Shown: one piece after another, positions 9,253 to 18,494 of the stretch | Position numbering within the stretch: the first letter of the stretch is position 1 | How the letters are laid out: each line of letters begins with the position of its first letter | Origin: Bacillus sp. B15-48 | GTDB taxonomy: Bacteria > Bacillota > Bacilli > Bacillales > Cytobacillaceae | DNA length: 64,000 bases | Assembly (NCBI RefSeq): GCF_016879755.1 | Contig: NZ_WOFU01000001.1 | Coordinates: 682,001-746,000 of the forward strand | Direction of reading: 5' to 3' | The notes under the pieces: generated by a model | The model's database searches: none | What the model was told of the DNA's origin: nothing | The model's input: the letters and a program-made list of their open reading frames with translations, nothing else | Translations under genes and position numbers: made by a program

Positions 9253-9440
9253 GGGACGGTTCGAGACCAGTGAAAAAGTAGGGAGTACATAAAAATCAAC
9301 TTAATTAGGGGGTACCAAAGTGTCTCCCTCTGTAAGTAACGCGTCTTAGAAGCGATTCTAGAGCCTCGTTTTTCTATCTTCTTTTCTCATTTAATAAAAT
9401 TTGGACTTTTTCACCAGTCTCGGACGGTTCTGCTGTTTCG
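9253..9440. repeat. Inverted repeat pair carrying family 2 core (REPIN-like)
   Basis: Left arm 9253-9279 reads GGGACGGTTCGAGACCAGTG then AAAAAGT. Right arm 9405-9440 begins ACTTTTTCACCAGTCTCGGA and continues into CGGTTCTGCTGTTTC. The arms are imperfect inverted copies about 125 nt apart. The right arm carries the ACGGTTCTGC core of the repeats at 9776, 11906, 12001, 13548, 13606, 34345 and 36151. The sequence between the arms shows no gene. Confidence 0.55.
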
Positions 9441-9537
9441 CTGCTTCTAGTTTCTTCATTTGTAAAGTCTTTAGTGGGTTCCCATTAAAGAAAAAGGATA
9501 GGAATATTAATTGAAAACAGTAGTTTTATCATCATAA

Positions 9538-9569
9538 AACAACGCTCAGATTTTCTCTGAGCGTTGTTG
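9538..9569. terminator. Hairpin terminator-like structure
   Basis: ACAACGCTCAGA pairs with TCTGAGCGTTGT around a short TTTCTC-type loop. On the minus strand it is followed by TTTT. No complete gene lies immediately upstream of it; it overlaps the end of a short open stretch at 9546-9677. Confidence 0.5.
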
Positions 9570-9677
9570 TTCTTTCATTTTGAATATTCGTTCCTTCATG
9601 TCATTGCCCACACCGTCTTGATACAAATCGACTAATGCACTTGAGCCGAACCCGTTAAGAGGGCTTGCCAAATTGTT
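9546..9677 (-). pseudogene. Possible gene remnant (43 open codons, no start)
   Basis: A minus-strand open stretch ending at the hairpin reads ...SSALVDLYQDGVGNDMKERI... and ends in EKI-stop. It has no start codon and no ribosome site and is preceded by a stop. Composition looks protein-like, but I do not recognise the family. It could equally be chance. The 810-nt gap 8963-9772 otherwise holds the leader peptide candidate and the repeat pair. Confidence 0.2.
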
Positions 9678-9772
9678 TTAGCTCAGTGGCCACCTTGATT
9701 CACTTTTGCACATTAACACTGCAGCTTAGTTGAGCGGAGTGCTGATTCCATCGACGAAATAAATGGGGATAT

Positions 9773-10969
9773 TTATGAAAACGGTACAACCGTCCCCCTG
9801 TTTTCGCTAATAGGTTTTGCTTGCTTCTGCCATAATAAAGTTAGGATAACTCCTAATGCTAGGACTACAGTTGCAAAATAGTAGGGGTAATTAATATCAA
9901 TGTCAAATAAGATTCCTCCAATAATTGGTCCGCTAATGTTCGCTAAACTTGTAAACATTGAGTTCATTCCACCTACGAAACCTTGTTCATTTCCAGCGAT
10001 ATTCGAAAGATAAGTGGTAACAGCTGGTCGGAATAAATCGAACCCTACAAAAACGACAAACGTAACAAGTAAAATTGAAAAATAGGAATGAACAACGGTC
10101 ATTAGATAGACAAGGATACCCGATATAAGTAAGCTGTATCGAATCAGTTTAATTTCACCCCAAATTCTAGTGAGCTTGTCAAAAAGGAGAACTTGTGCGA
10201 ATGCACCAACAACGGCCCCACCTGTAATAACAATGGCAATATCTGAAGGAGTAAATTTAAATTTATGATCTACAAACAAACTAAAGAACGATTCGAAAGC
10301 CGCCAAACCAAACGAGGCAATAAAAATTAACATAAATGCAATGAAGTATTTTGGTTCAAGAATCCGTGTCAAACCATTTTTACTTACTGGAGATTGTTCA
10401 TTATTTTCTGTTGCACGTTCTGGCTCAGATACAAAAATAATCGTTAAAATTGCAGCTATTGTACCAAGTGCACCTGCAAAGAAGAATGGTGTACGTGTTC
10501 CAAACTCTGCTAAAAATCCACCGATTCCTGGACCAATAATAAATCCTGTACTAATTGCAGCTGACATATAGCCTAGTGCTTTCGGGCGAGTTTCCAAGTT
10601 TGTTATGTCCGCAATAAATGCAGTCACAGCCGGCATAATGAAGGCAGCACTTACACCACCTAAAATCCGCGAAATAAATAACACTTCGATTTCTTTGCCA
10701 AGCCCAAATAAAAATTCTGAGAAGCCAAAAATAAATAAACCAAGAACGATCATAATTTTTCTTCCAAACTTATCGACAGCTTTCCCGGCAAGCGGGGAAA
10801 CAATCAATTGTGCAAAAGCGAAAGCAGCCGTGAGATAACCAACCGTCGTTCCATTTATCCCCAACTCCTTCATCAATGTAGGTAAGACTGGAATGACGAG
10901 ACCAATTCCCAGGAAGGCTATGAATAAATTAAATAATAATAATCCTAAAATAATTTTATTTGACTTCAT
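9773..10969 (-). CDS. MFS multidrug efflux transporter (NorA/Bmr/Blt type)
   Basis: 398-residue drug:proton antiporter of the DHA1 group with twelve predicted membrane segments. The loop SPLAGKAVDKFGRKIMIVLG and the antiporter motif GYMSAAISTGFIIGPGIGG (about residues 130-150) are typical. It is divergent from a MerR-family regulator at 11087 and has a MerR-type promoter with a 19-bp spacer, as in the B. subtilis blt and bmr loci. The last residues, ENRGTVVPFS, are encoded by a family 2 repeat (9776-9806), so the natural C-terminus may have been replaced. Specific drugs cannot be predicted. Confidence 0.88.
   Translation of the reverse strand: MKSNKIILGLLLFNLFIAFLGIGLVIPVLPTLMKELGINGTTVGYLTAAFAFAQLIVSPLAGKAVDKFGRKIMIVLGLFIFGFSEFLFGLGKEIEVLFISRILGGVSAAFIMPAVTAFIADITNLETRPKALGYMSAAISTGFIIGPGIGGFLAEFGTRTPFFFAGALGTIAAILTIIFVSEPERATENNEQSPVSKNGLTRILEPKYFIAFMLIFIASFGLAAFESFFSLFVDHKFKFTPSDIAIVITGGAVVGAFAQVLLFDKLTRIWGEIKLIRYSLLISGILVYLMTVVHSYFSILLVTFVVFVGFDLFRPAVTTYLSNIAGNEQGFVGGMNSMFTSLANISGPIIGGILFDIDINYPYYFATVVLALGVILTLLWQKQAKPISENRGTVVPFS
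9776..9806 (-). repeat. Family 2 repeat at the efflux gene 3' end
   Basis: Reads GAAAACGGTACAACCGTCCC then CCTGTTTTCG on the plus strand. On the minus strand it is translated as the last residues of the efflux pump, and the TAA stop (9773-9775) abuts it. Its outer GAAAAC/GTTTTC arms can pair. Confidence 0.7.
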
Positions 10970-11039
10970 TTCAACATTCTCCTCACCAAAACAAATGACC
11001 TTAAATAGGTCCTATTCATTGGTTTTCTTTACTGCATTT

Positions 11040-11070
11040 ATCCTACTGTATATAGTAACTATATAGTCAA
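11040..11070 (-). promoter_or_regulatory. MerR-type promoter of the efflux gene
   Basis: On the minus strand, TTGACT (11065-11070) and TAGGAT (11040-11045) are separated by exactly 19 bp (11046-11064). The spacer contains the dyad TATATAGTTACTATATA. A 19-bp spacer with a central dyad is the hallmark of promoters activated by MerR-family proteins, which untwist the DNA to bring -35 and -10 into register. The divergent regulator gene starts 17 nt away, so this is very probably its operator. Confidence 0.8.
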
Positions 11071-11086
11071 GAATGGCGGTGTAAAA

Positions 11087-11908
11087 ATGGAGAAAAAAAG
11101 TGTAAATTATTTAACTACAGGTGAATTTGCAAAGCTTGTCAACGTGAACAAACAGACACTCTTTTACTATGATCAAATCGGTCTATTGTCTCCGATTTTT
11201 AAAAATGAAAAAGGATACCGTTATTATTCAGTTAACCAAATAGAGTTATTTTATATGATTGATTTATTAAAAGATCTTGGGATGTCGCTAAATGATATTC
11301 AACAATACACGCAAAATAAATCTCCTGAAAGTTTTTTAACTTTAATGTATCAAAAGAAAGAAGAGATTGTGAAAAAGCGCCAAGAAATTGAACTGAAGGA
11401 AAAACTTATTGAAACAAAAATAGCCTTAATGGAAGAGGCCTCACAACTTAACTTTGATCAAATTACGCTTGAACATTTACCAGAAGCGACACTTTATTTA
11501 AGCAGAAACATCGAAAATATTACCGATGAAAAATTTGTAGAGGTTCTTTCGGAATTTATTGGTGAATTGAACGAATTACAGCTTGATACTGGCTATCCGA
11601 TAGGGGGGATAATGAAACGGGAACATGTTTTAAAGGGTGATTTCTCTAAATACAGCTATTTATACATTGAGCAACCACATCCCAAGGAGGGATATCCATA
11701 TTTCCAGGCTGTAAAGGGTACTTTTCTGATTGGTTATCATATTGGAGATGACAAAACCATCCATCATACATACAAAAAGCTTTTATCAGAGTTGGAACGA
11801 TTAAATTTAACGTTAGGGGAATTTGTTTATGAAGAATATATTTATGATACCCTTGTGAGGAATCAAAAGGAACAATACGTTACCAAGATTATGATACAGG
11901 TCAGGTGA
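11087..11908 (+). CDS. MerR-family regulator (BltR/BmrR type)
   Basis: 273 residues. The N-terminal winged helix (about residues 8-75) reads LTTGEFAKLVNVNKQTLFYY, then GYRYYSVNQIE, as in MerR proteins that sense drugs. A helical linker follows (about 80-120). The C-terminal part (130-273) resembles a GyrI-like effector-binding domain with IEQPHPKEGYPYF. It is divergent from the efflux pump and should activate it when a ligand binds. The TGA stop (11906-11908) is the first codon of a family 2 repeat. The ribosome site is weak (GGCGGTG). Confidence 0.88.
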   Translation: MEKKSVNYLTTGEFAKLVNVNKQTLFYYDQIGLLSPIFKNEKGYRYYSVNQIELFYMIDLLKDLGMSLNDIQQYTQNKSPESFLTLMYQKKEEIVKKRQEIELKEKLIETKIALMEEASQLNFDQITLEHLPEATLYLSRNIENITDEKFVEVLSEFIGELNELQLDTGYPIGGIMKREHVLKGDFSKYSYLYIEQPHPKEGYPYFQAVKGTFLIGYHIGDDKTIHHTYKKLLSELERLNLTLGEFVYEEYIYDTLVRNQKEQYVTKIMIQVR

Positions 11909-12027
11909 AACGCCGGGACGGTTCTGCTGTTTCATTTGAGGAAAACACTGAGATGTTCTGAGGACCTACTCTATCGATATGTAAATAGAAATATTTGGAG
12001 GAACGGCAGAACCGTCCCCCTGTTTCA
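11906..12027. repeat. Inverted pair of family 2 repeats (REPIN-like)
   Basis: Copy 11906-11934 begins TGAAACGCCGGGACGGTTCT and copy 12001-12027 reads GAACGGCAGAACCGTCCCCC then TGTTTCA. They are inverted relative to each other, 66 nt apart, and fill the gap between convergent genes. The first supplies the stop codon of the MerR regulator; the second lies 2 nt from the dmsC stop. Confidence 0.75.
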
Positions 12028-12029
12028 CT

Positions 12030-12857
12030 TTAAGCTCCTAACACATAAAACACATAACGGCTCATGCCTTCGGCGACTACAAGGACCGCTAAGGCTGCAT
12101 AAAGGAAGGAATAATTTAATTTCGGTTTACTGCTTAGCGATAAGTAACCTAGTACGGCTAATCCTGCCAATTCAATGAACCACCGTATGCCAATCATTGT
12201 TGAATATGGAGCAAGTTTCGCTGCCGCTGTTCCACCAGAAATTAACTGTACTTCCGGAGTGTAAGCAGCAAACATCGCTGAACCGATTATTTGAATACCA
12301 ATTCCGAAAATCCCGACCGCAAATGCGATTTTAACAATCTTTCTTCGTTGTTCTGCTTTTAACGATGGAATCAATAGACCGGCACCGAGGACAGGTCCTA
12401 ACGCAAATGCGGTTCCAAAGAAAACAGCATAAGTATTAAAATGATCCCAACCATTGACCCGTGTGAACGCATATGTTTGTGCCATCGAAAAGATCGCCAT
12501 AAGTCCAATCAAACCAGTGATTAATAAAAAGATGGGCTTCACTTCTTTTGACAGAACAGCCAGTAAGGCCAGAAGGCAGATCAGCCCGATGAACGCACCT
12601 ACAAACACAATTTCATTGCTCATCCAAGAGCGGCCAAATCCGCGAATTGTATGAATCGCAGCCATTGGGCTTCCTAAGTGAAAGAAAGAGCCAGCCAGAC
12701 CAATGAGTGAAACGACGGCAAGCATGACTAATGGCATTTTAAGCGTAGCTGTTCCTGTATTCTTTTCCACTAGCTGGCTGAAATACCATAAAAATAACAC
12801 ACCGCCAACAACTGCCGGGACGGCAACGGTGAAAATTAATAACGACCATTCATGCAT
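12030..12857 (-). CDS. dmsC: DMSO reductase-type anchor subunit (DmsC)
   Basis: 275-residue integral membrane protein with about eight membrane segments, starting MHEWSLLIFTVAVPAVVGG. It contains the DmsC segments FHLGSPMAAIHTIRGFGRSWMS and FNTYAVFFGTAFALGPVLGAG. The subunit anchors the DmsAB dimer and oxidises menaquinol. It follows dmsB by 22 nt and is the last gene of the operon. Confidence 0.9.
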   Translation of the reverse strand: MHEWSLLIFTVAVPAVVGGVLFLWYFSQLVEKNTGTATLKMPLVMLAVVSLIGLAGSFFHLGSPMAAIHTIRGFGRSWMSNEIVFVGAFIGLICLLALLAVLSKEVKPIFLLITGLIGLMAIFSMAQTYAFTRVNGWDHFNTYAVFFGTAFALGPVLGAGLLIPSLKAEQRRKIVKIAFAVGIFGIGIQIIGSAMFAAYTPEVQLISGGTAAAKLAPYSTMIGIRWFIELAGLAVLGYLSLSSKPKLNYSFLYAALAVLVVAEGMSRYVFYVLGA

Positions 12858-12879
12858 GTTTTTATCCTCCTTTCGCTAT

Positions 12880-13416
12880 TTACTTATTATTAATGACTAA
12901 ATTTGGTTTTGTAATCGATGAACTTGGCAAACCTTGAATATCTGCATTTGCACCATATTTTTTACGCAATTCATCAATCGGACCAAACTCGATTGCCCGC
13001 ATCAGACATGAAGAAACACAAACTGGATCTTCGCCATTTTCCCGTAAATCAATACATGTATCACATTTTGACATCTTTCCAAGCGCTTCATCGTATTGTG
13101 GAGCTCCATAAGGGCAGTTCCATTCACAATATCTACAGCCTGCACATTTGTCTTGATCGACTAAAACAACTCCATCTTCGTTACGCTTAAACATGGCTCC
13201 GGTCGGACAGCCGACAACACATGCTGGTTCATCGCAATGATTACAAGAAATAGACACATGCCACATCGATGGTTTTGGAAACGCTCCTGCTTCAAAATCA
13301 TAGACTCTGCGGAAATTTCTTCCTACTTCAAGATCATTTTTATCTTTACATGCAACCGTGCAAGTTTTACAACCAATACATTTTTTTACATCTATATAAA
13401 ATCCTACTTGTTCCAT
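12880..13416 (-). CDS. dmsB: DMSO reductase-type iron-sulfur subunit (DmsB)
   Basis: 178 residues with four cysteine clusters: CIGCKTCTVAC near the N-terminus, CNHCDEPACVVGCP, CAGCRYCEWNCP, and CDTCIDLRENGEDPVCVSSC. This is the 4 x [4Fe-4S] pattern of DmsB/NrfC/PhsB subunits. It carries electrons from DmsC to the molybdenum cofactor site in DmsA. The ribosome site GGGGGG precedes the ATG. Operon position between dmsA and dmsC is standard. Confidence 0.94.
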   Translation of the reverse strand: MEQVGFYIDVKKCIGCKTCTVACKDKNDLEVGRNFRRVYDFEAGAFPKPSMWHVSISCNHCDEPACVVGCPTGAMFKRNEDGVVLVDQDKCAGCRYCEWNCPYGAPQYDEALGKMSKCDTCIDLRENGEDPVCVSSCLMRAIEFGPIDELRKKYGANADIQGLPSSSITKPNLVINNK

Positions 13417-13547
13417 CTCGTTGTCCCCCCTCTTTCAAATGTAAGACTCAATAATTCAAATTTCCCCAATGGTGTTTTTCTGATGCACAGGACGGATTAG
13501 TATGAGGTCTATAATTCCACTGGTTTTGAAAAAATGGGAATGTTTAG

Positions 13548-13635
13548 GGAAACGGTAGAACCGTCCCCGCGTTTCCCCTCACCATGTTCCACCTGGGAAT
13601 AATTAGGGAAACGGCAGAACCGTCCCCGTGTTTCA
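13548..13635. repeat. Two tandem family 2 repeats at the dmsA 3' end
   Basis: Copies 13548-13578 and 13606-13635 share GGGAAACGG(T/C)AGAACCGTCCCC and lie in the same orientation. The second overlaps the end of dmsA: the dmsA TGA stop (13633-13635) is part of the repeat. The rest of the gap to dmsB holds no recognisable gene. Confidence 0.75.
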
Positions 13636-16206
13636 CAAATAATTAATCACTCGTTGCGGTAGTTCGACATCTGGCTGTAGCTTTTCGCCTTTCCATTTTT
13701 CGACTTTTACGATTTGGGTGTTGTATCCTTCTGTCCCGAGTCCAGTTGCGAATGAGCCGGTGAGGATGTTTTCTGACCCCGCTTTGTCGATCTGATCTTT
13801 TTCATTCATGTCGACCCATGGACCGTGTGGCAATGATACGACTCCAGGCATCAGTGTTTCTGTAAGTGTGGCAGGGCGTAATGTTTTCCCGTATTCACTT
13901 GTAATGAGAACTGTATCGCCTTCGTTTATCCCTAAGCTTTGGGCATCTTTTTTATTTAAATAAACCGCATTTGACCATGCTTCTCTTAAATAAGGGACAT
14001 TATCTAACGTACTATGTGAGCGTCTTAAATAATGAGGGTTGACTAATTGGAATGGGTATTCGCCTTTTTCTTTGTTATCCCAATTTTTAAATGTGTCCTC
14101 ATAGCCTTTTGCTTTTGGCAAGTATTTAGGGATTGGTGGGACTTCACTCCAAAGCTTTTTAGAAGCCTCGTTCAGTGATTTTGAATAAATCTCGAATTTC
14201 CCAGTTTCTGTTGTTAATGGATTCGCTTCCGGATCTTTAATAAAATTCTCATAAGCGATATATCCATAATGATCATTTTTCGAGCGTTTTACCTGATAAA
14301 TCCCTGTATTTATAAAATCATTCAATGTGATTCTTCCTGTTTGTGGAGTTCCGTCAACGCCCCACTCATTAATATCTTTTTGAGTGATTGTTAGCAATGG
14401 CTCATACTCGCTACCATCTTCTTTCATCACGGTCGTGCCAGCTAATTTATTGAAAAATTGCTGCTTCTCACTAATTGGGTACACTTCATTCGGATCTTTG
14501 CCTAATCGTTTCAATAATTCTGCAGCGACCCATTGATCATGCTTTGCTTCGTATAATGGGTCAACGATTTTCGAATGAACGATTAACATTTCCCGGTTCC
14601 CAGAAAGCAAGCCGCCTTCCCGCTCCCATTCAGTCGTAATTGGAAGAACGATATCTGCATATTTTGCGTGAGTCGTTAATACATAAGCATTGGCAACAAC
14701 GAAGTCCATGTTGCGGTGAACTTCAATGGCATCCATTAAGCCAATTTGGCCATTCAATGATTGGAATTCATGGTAAATCATTTTTATATTTAACGGTTTT
14801 TCCCCGTCGCCATTGCTTACATATTTCCCTGCTTTGATGGCACTGTAAATTTCTGCTAAGTTGACTGAAATGTTTACTGGGTTCTCGACCGCTGGTAAGC
14901 CAGCGCCGCCAGGAACAACTAAATCAGGGCCTCCATTGGCTGCAAAAGAGTGAACGGATAAACCAGTCATGCTTCCTTTTCTGCCGATGTTTCCAGTCAT
15001 ATAGCCAAGAGTCATAAAGCCTTGAACAACTCCTTCAGCATTATTGATTCGCGCAGGTGCCCAGCCTGTTAATAAAGCGACTCTTTTTGTGCTACCAATC
15101 TGTCTTGCCACGTTTCGAATCATTGCCGCATCTACACCGCAAATTTCCGCAGCCCATTCTGGACTTTTCGCTTGTCCATCATAGGTTCCTAATACATAAT
15201 CTTTTAAGTTATCTTCACGAGCAGCGCCTTCTGGCATATGATCGGCATCAAAACCGACTGTACAGCGATTTAACACATCCCAGTCGATTAGTGGATTTGT
15301 CATCGGATCATCTTCTTTAATCAGGACATGCATGATTGCAAGAATTAAAGCATCGTCCGTACCTGGTCGAACTGGAACCCAATCGGCATCAAACATATTT
15401 GCAGCATCTGTATATTTAGGGTCAATAACGATGAATTTCGCTCCTGCTTTCTTTGCCTGCCAGTAATTGTTCATCGGCATTCCTGGTGAGCTCCAAGCAG
15501 GATTTGCTCCCCATAAAACAATCAGTTGAGAATTAAGAAGATCATAGCGATCATTCACTGGAGGAATGGAATAGCCTTCAGAAGAGCCGATGTATGGGCT
15601 TGTTGTTAACCAGCCACCATATGAAGAGGTTCTCCAATCTCTAACACAGCCACCAAACTTTGATAACATTTTCACATGTTCGCCCGAACCAGATGCCCAA
15701 ATTGCTTCATTGCCGTACTGGTTCACAATTCGGTTCGTCTCATCAGCGACATAATCTAATGCCTCGTCCCAAGAAATTCGCACCCATTCGTCTTGTCCAC
15801 GCAGTTCTTTTTTTCCACCGCCTGGTTCCCAATTTTTTCTCTTCATTGGGTATTTCAAGCGATCTGGTCCGAAAATTTGCTGTCTTTGTGAACGTCCGCG
15901 TAAACAACCTCTTTGCTGTGGGTAATCAACACTATCCTCGTGGGTATCATCCGTTTTTTGACGAACGACGACGCCACCTTGTACAAGCACTTTGTTTAAA
16001 CAACGTCCACCGCAGTTATGCCAGCATGCCGCGGTTTTCCAGACGCCCTCTCCCTCTAGTCCTTCGTTAGCAAGTTGTGCTTCTGCATTGGCAATTAAGC
16101 CGCGACCGACTGGGATTGCTGCTGTTGCTGCAACTGCAGATGTCCAACCGATAAAGGATCTTCTTGTTATTTTAAAATCTTGGATTTTTTTGATTAAATC
16201 AATCAT
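13633..16206 (-). CDS. dmsA: DMSO reductase-type molybdopterin catalytic subunit (DmsA)
   Basis: 857-residue molybdopterin oxidoreductase. A twin-arginine signal (TRRSFIGW, residues 14-21, followed by a hydrophobic stretch ending near ANAEA) indicates export as a folded enzyme. The [4Fe-4S] motif CWHNCGGRC with a distant Cys in RGCLRGRS follows. Bis-MGD contacts such as WGANPAWSSPGMP and the C-terminal dinucleotide-binding domain (LPHGPW) are present. It belongs to the DmsA/YnfE group, so DMSO, a related S- or N-oxide, or an oxyanion may be the acceptor. ATG at 16206 is chosen over 16212 for ribosome-site spacing. A TorD-like chaperone lies just upstream. Confidence 0.92.
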   Translation of the reverse strand: MIDLIKKIQDFKITRRSFIGWTSAVAATAAIPVGRGLIANAEAQLANEGLEGEGVWKTAACWHNCGGRCLNKVLVQGGVVVRQKTDDTHEDSVDYPQQRGCLRGRSQRQQIFGPDRLKYPMKRKNWEPGGGKKELRGQDEWVRISWDEALDYVADETNRIVNQYGNEAIWASGSGEHVKMLSKFGGCVRDWRTSSYGGWLTTSPYIGSSEGYSIPPVNDRYDLLNSQLIVLWGANPAWSSPGMPMNNYWQAKKAGAKFIVIDPKYTDAANMFDADWVPVRPGTDDALILAIMHVLIKEDDPMTNPLIDWDVLNRCTVGFDADHMPEGAAREDNLKDYVLGTYDGQAKSPEWAAEICGVDAAMIRNVARQIGSTKRVALLTGWAPARINNAEGVVQGFMTLGYMTGNIGRKGSMTGLSVHSFAANGGPDLVVPGGAGLPAVENPVNISVNLAEIYSAIKAGKYVSNGDGEKPLNIKMIYHEFQSLNGQIGLMDAIEVHRNMDFVVANAYVLTTHAKYADIVLPITTEWEREGGLLSGNREMLIVHSKIVDPLYEAKHDQWVAAELLKRLGKDPNEVYPISEKQQFFNKLAGTTVMKEDGSEYEPLLTITQKDINEWGVDGTPQTGRITLNDFINTGIYQVKRSKNDHYGYIAYENFIKDPEANPLTTETGKFEIYSKSLNEASKKLWSEVPPIPKYLPKAKGYEDTFKNWDNKEKGEYPFQLVNPHYLRRSHSTLDNVPYLREAWSNAVYLNKKDAQSLGINEGDTVLITSEYGKTLRPATLTETLMPGVVSLPHGPWVDMNEKDQIDKAGSENILTGSFATGLGTEGYNTQIVKVEKWKGEKLQPDVELPQRVINYL

Positions 16207-16221
16207 GTTCATTGCCTCCTT

Positions 16222-16932
16222 TTAGACAATTTCAGTATTCACCAATTGCTTGAGGACTTCTGAGTCGACCTGTAAGTAATGATGTAAAATTTTTGCTAAG
16301 CCAGCATAAAATTCTGTATTTGCTTCTTTTCCTACAAGCTCACTAAATTGCGGAACAAATTTTAACAAATGGTCTTGTAGAAATTGATGTTGTTCTTTAA
16401 TTAACTTACTAAAAGCGCGGTATTCATCAGGATTTCCACCTTCCGCTACTTCAAGGCAAAATTTATTTAGATGAAACATGAAATCGAGCTCTAAGCCGAT
16501 ATGATCATCCGCTTCAATATTGTAATCCGTCACTTCAATTGCATATTTTTCATAAATTTTACGAACATTCATCGTCGTTCCTTGAAAAAGGAGCTTATCT
16601 TTGCGAACATACGCCGACTCCCAAGGAGGAGTAGGAAGCTCAAATGGACCGACGAACATTCTAGTATAATCCCAATGTAAATCATCATAATGTTTTTCGA
16701 TATTGACGACGTCATGAGTTGCCAAATAGGATTCTACTTGGTTCATTCCTGCTCGTATGCCTTCTGAATCGTCAGCAAACGGAAATAATTTGATCATATT
16801 TTTTTGAACAAATTCTTTTAAATATTCTTTTGACGGTTCTTCGATAAAAAACCTTCTCAACATGTCATAAGCAAAATGCCTAGCGTAAAAAATATTAACG
16901 GCTTCTTGTACCGATAGGACTGTTTTCGTCAC
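16222..16932 (-). CDS. TorD/DmsD-family maturation chaperone
   Basis: About 236 residues, all-helical, with the TorD-type N-terminus NIFYARHFAYDMLRRFFIEE and the stretch WDYTRMFVGPFELPTPPWES typical of this family. Such proteins bind the Tat signal of the molybdoenzyme and hold it until cofactor is inserted. I place the start at GTG 16932, with GGGGA six nt upstream; an ATG at 16992 would overlap the radical SAM gene by 40 nt and is the alternative. It lies 15 nt before dmsA. Confidence 0.85.
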   Translation of the reverse strand: MTKTVLSVQEAVNIFYARHFAYDMLRRFFIEEPSKEYLKEFVQKNMIKLFPFADDSEGIRAGMNQVESYLATHDVVNIEKHYDDLHWDYTRMFVGPFELPTPPWESAYVRKDKLLFQGTTMNVRKIYEKYAIEVTDYNIEADDHIGLELDFMFHLNKFCLEVAEGGNPDEYRAFSKLIKEQHQFLQDHLLKFVPQFSELVGKEANTEFYAGLAKILHHYLQVDSEVLKQLVNTEIV

Positions 16933-16952
16933 GTCGATTCCCCATTTCTTTT

Positions 16953-18269
16953 TTAAATATCTTGTTCTTCGAATAAAGCTGGTGTTGTCCATGCAATATC
17001 GACTTCACGAATTTGCGTGCCTTCTTTTCCTTGTTCAATGACATTGGATGAAATAATCAAGTCAATATTCTTTTTCCCGAAATACTTGATTGCATCGATT
17101 GGAAATTGAATATAATCAAAATCTGCATTGAATTCATAAGAGATTTCTTGCTGATCTAACAGTTCTTTCACTTTCCGTTGATCTTTCCCAAATGCTTTTG
17201 CTGTTTTTAAGAAGTAATCCCTTTCGGAAAATGTATACAGCTCTCCAATTGTATGATCAATATTTTGTTGATAAATTTGTCCGGTAAACTTGTTTTCTAA
17301 CGAACAATAATGAACGCCTAGATTCAATTTGTTCTCAATCGCAAATTCAACAAGTTCTAAACAGATTTGCTCACTTTCAGCGACAGCGAGGCCGCCTGCA
17401 TACCAATAATTATAAAAGATTTCATAAGGCGGGTTTTTTAATTTAAAACCTTTCTCGCGAAATGGTTGTGGATTTTCAAGCGGGAAGCAGAACTCTAATA
17501 AATTGATTCCGAAAATCTCTAACTCTTCTAATTCAAGTATGAGCTCTTTCATTGCCTCTTTTGTTCCTGGAATGACAGGCATTTCAACCATCACTCTCGG
17601 AATATATTGTTTCGCCAAGGCAATCTTTCCTAAAATATGCTTTTGTTTTTGTGAAGAATCTTCCATTTTAATGCTAAAACGAATTTCATCTAGATGATAT
17701 TTATTGAAACTTTGCAGTGTTTCTTCATCTAAAAGGTCCCCTGCCGTATATAATCTTGTATACGTCTCAGGTGTGAGTTCATCCGCTTTCCGGAAGAAAT
17801 CAATCGCTTCTTCCTTATGCAATAACGGCTCTCCTCCTGTTAAGGCAAGATGCTTTAGTTTCACACCACTAGCTAAAAGATCTGTCAGTTCCTGATTCAC
17901 ATTTTTTTTATTTTTCAAATAGAATTGATAATTGTCTTGGTTTTTATTAAAGCAAAAATAGCAATCTCGATGGCAATTTAACGAAACAAAGGAGGTGTAA
18001 CTCCCTGTTCCTGTTTGACAAGCCTCACATGCGCTTGAGATTTTCCCATTCGAAACGATGCTTTTTTCGTTGTTTCGAACCAAGGCCCCACAGTTTTTTA
18101 GTTCAGTAATTTTGTTTCTTCTATAATCATTTTCTTGTTCTAATGGCAGCCCAAATGATTCGATCGTTTCTAAAGTTTGACTCTTTATTGAAGAATAGAT
18201 TTGCGAATAATCTACAAGCGATTTATTTTTAATCCGTGCAATCGTACCGGCTGTTAGTTCAGTTAACAT
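16953..18269 (-). CDS. Radical SAM protein co-encoded with the DMSO-reductase operon
   Basis: 438 residues. The radical SAM cluster motif is CHRDCYFC (Cys 99, 103, 106), followed by LTGGEPLLH, the usual SAM-binding GGE motif. A second CxxC pair, CEAC at about residues 81-84, precedes it with the unusual stretch QTGTGSYTSF. The C-terminal half is not recognised. It is the first gene of the operon and lies directly before the TorD-like chaperone, so a role in maturing or adjusting the molybdoenzyme or its cofactor is plausible but not proven. ATG at 18269 has a GGGGTG ribosome site; a GTG at 18278 is the alternative. Confidence 0.85.
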   Translation of the reverse strand: MLTELTAGTIARIKNKSLVDYSQIYSSIKSQTLETIESFGLPLEQENDYRRNKITELKNCGALVRNNEKSIVSNGKISSACEACQTGTGSYTSFVSLNCHRDCYFCFNKNQDNYQFYLKNKKNVNQELTDLLASGVKLKHLALTGGEPLLHKEEAIDFFRKADELTPETYTRLYTAGDLLDEETLQSFNKYHLDEIRFSIKMEDSSQKQKHILGKIALAKQYIPRVMVEMPVIPGTKEAMKELILELEELEIFGINLLEFCFPLENPQPFREKGFKLKNPPYEIFYNYWYAGGLAVAESEQICLELVEFAIENKLNLGVHYCSLENKFTGQIYQQNIDHTIGELYTFSERDYFLKTAKAFGKDQRKVKELLDQQEISYEFNADFDYIQFPIDAIKYFGKKNIDLIISSNVIEQGKEGTQIREVDIAWTTPALFEEQDI

Positions 18270-18494
18270 GGAGTTCACCCCTTTATTATTCTTACCTTAT
18301 TTACATTTAACATAGTGTTTAACTTCACATTTAGTAACTAAACAAATTATAGCATTGCAATTATATAAACGAATTATTGCCAATCATCGTTCACTAATTG
18401 TTAAAAACATAGTTACAATAAAATGATAACTGCGATTGATTCTCAATTAGTTTTGTGAAAACGTACTACTTTCAGTGACGATTTAGCGAATTGG

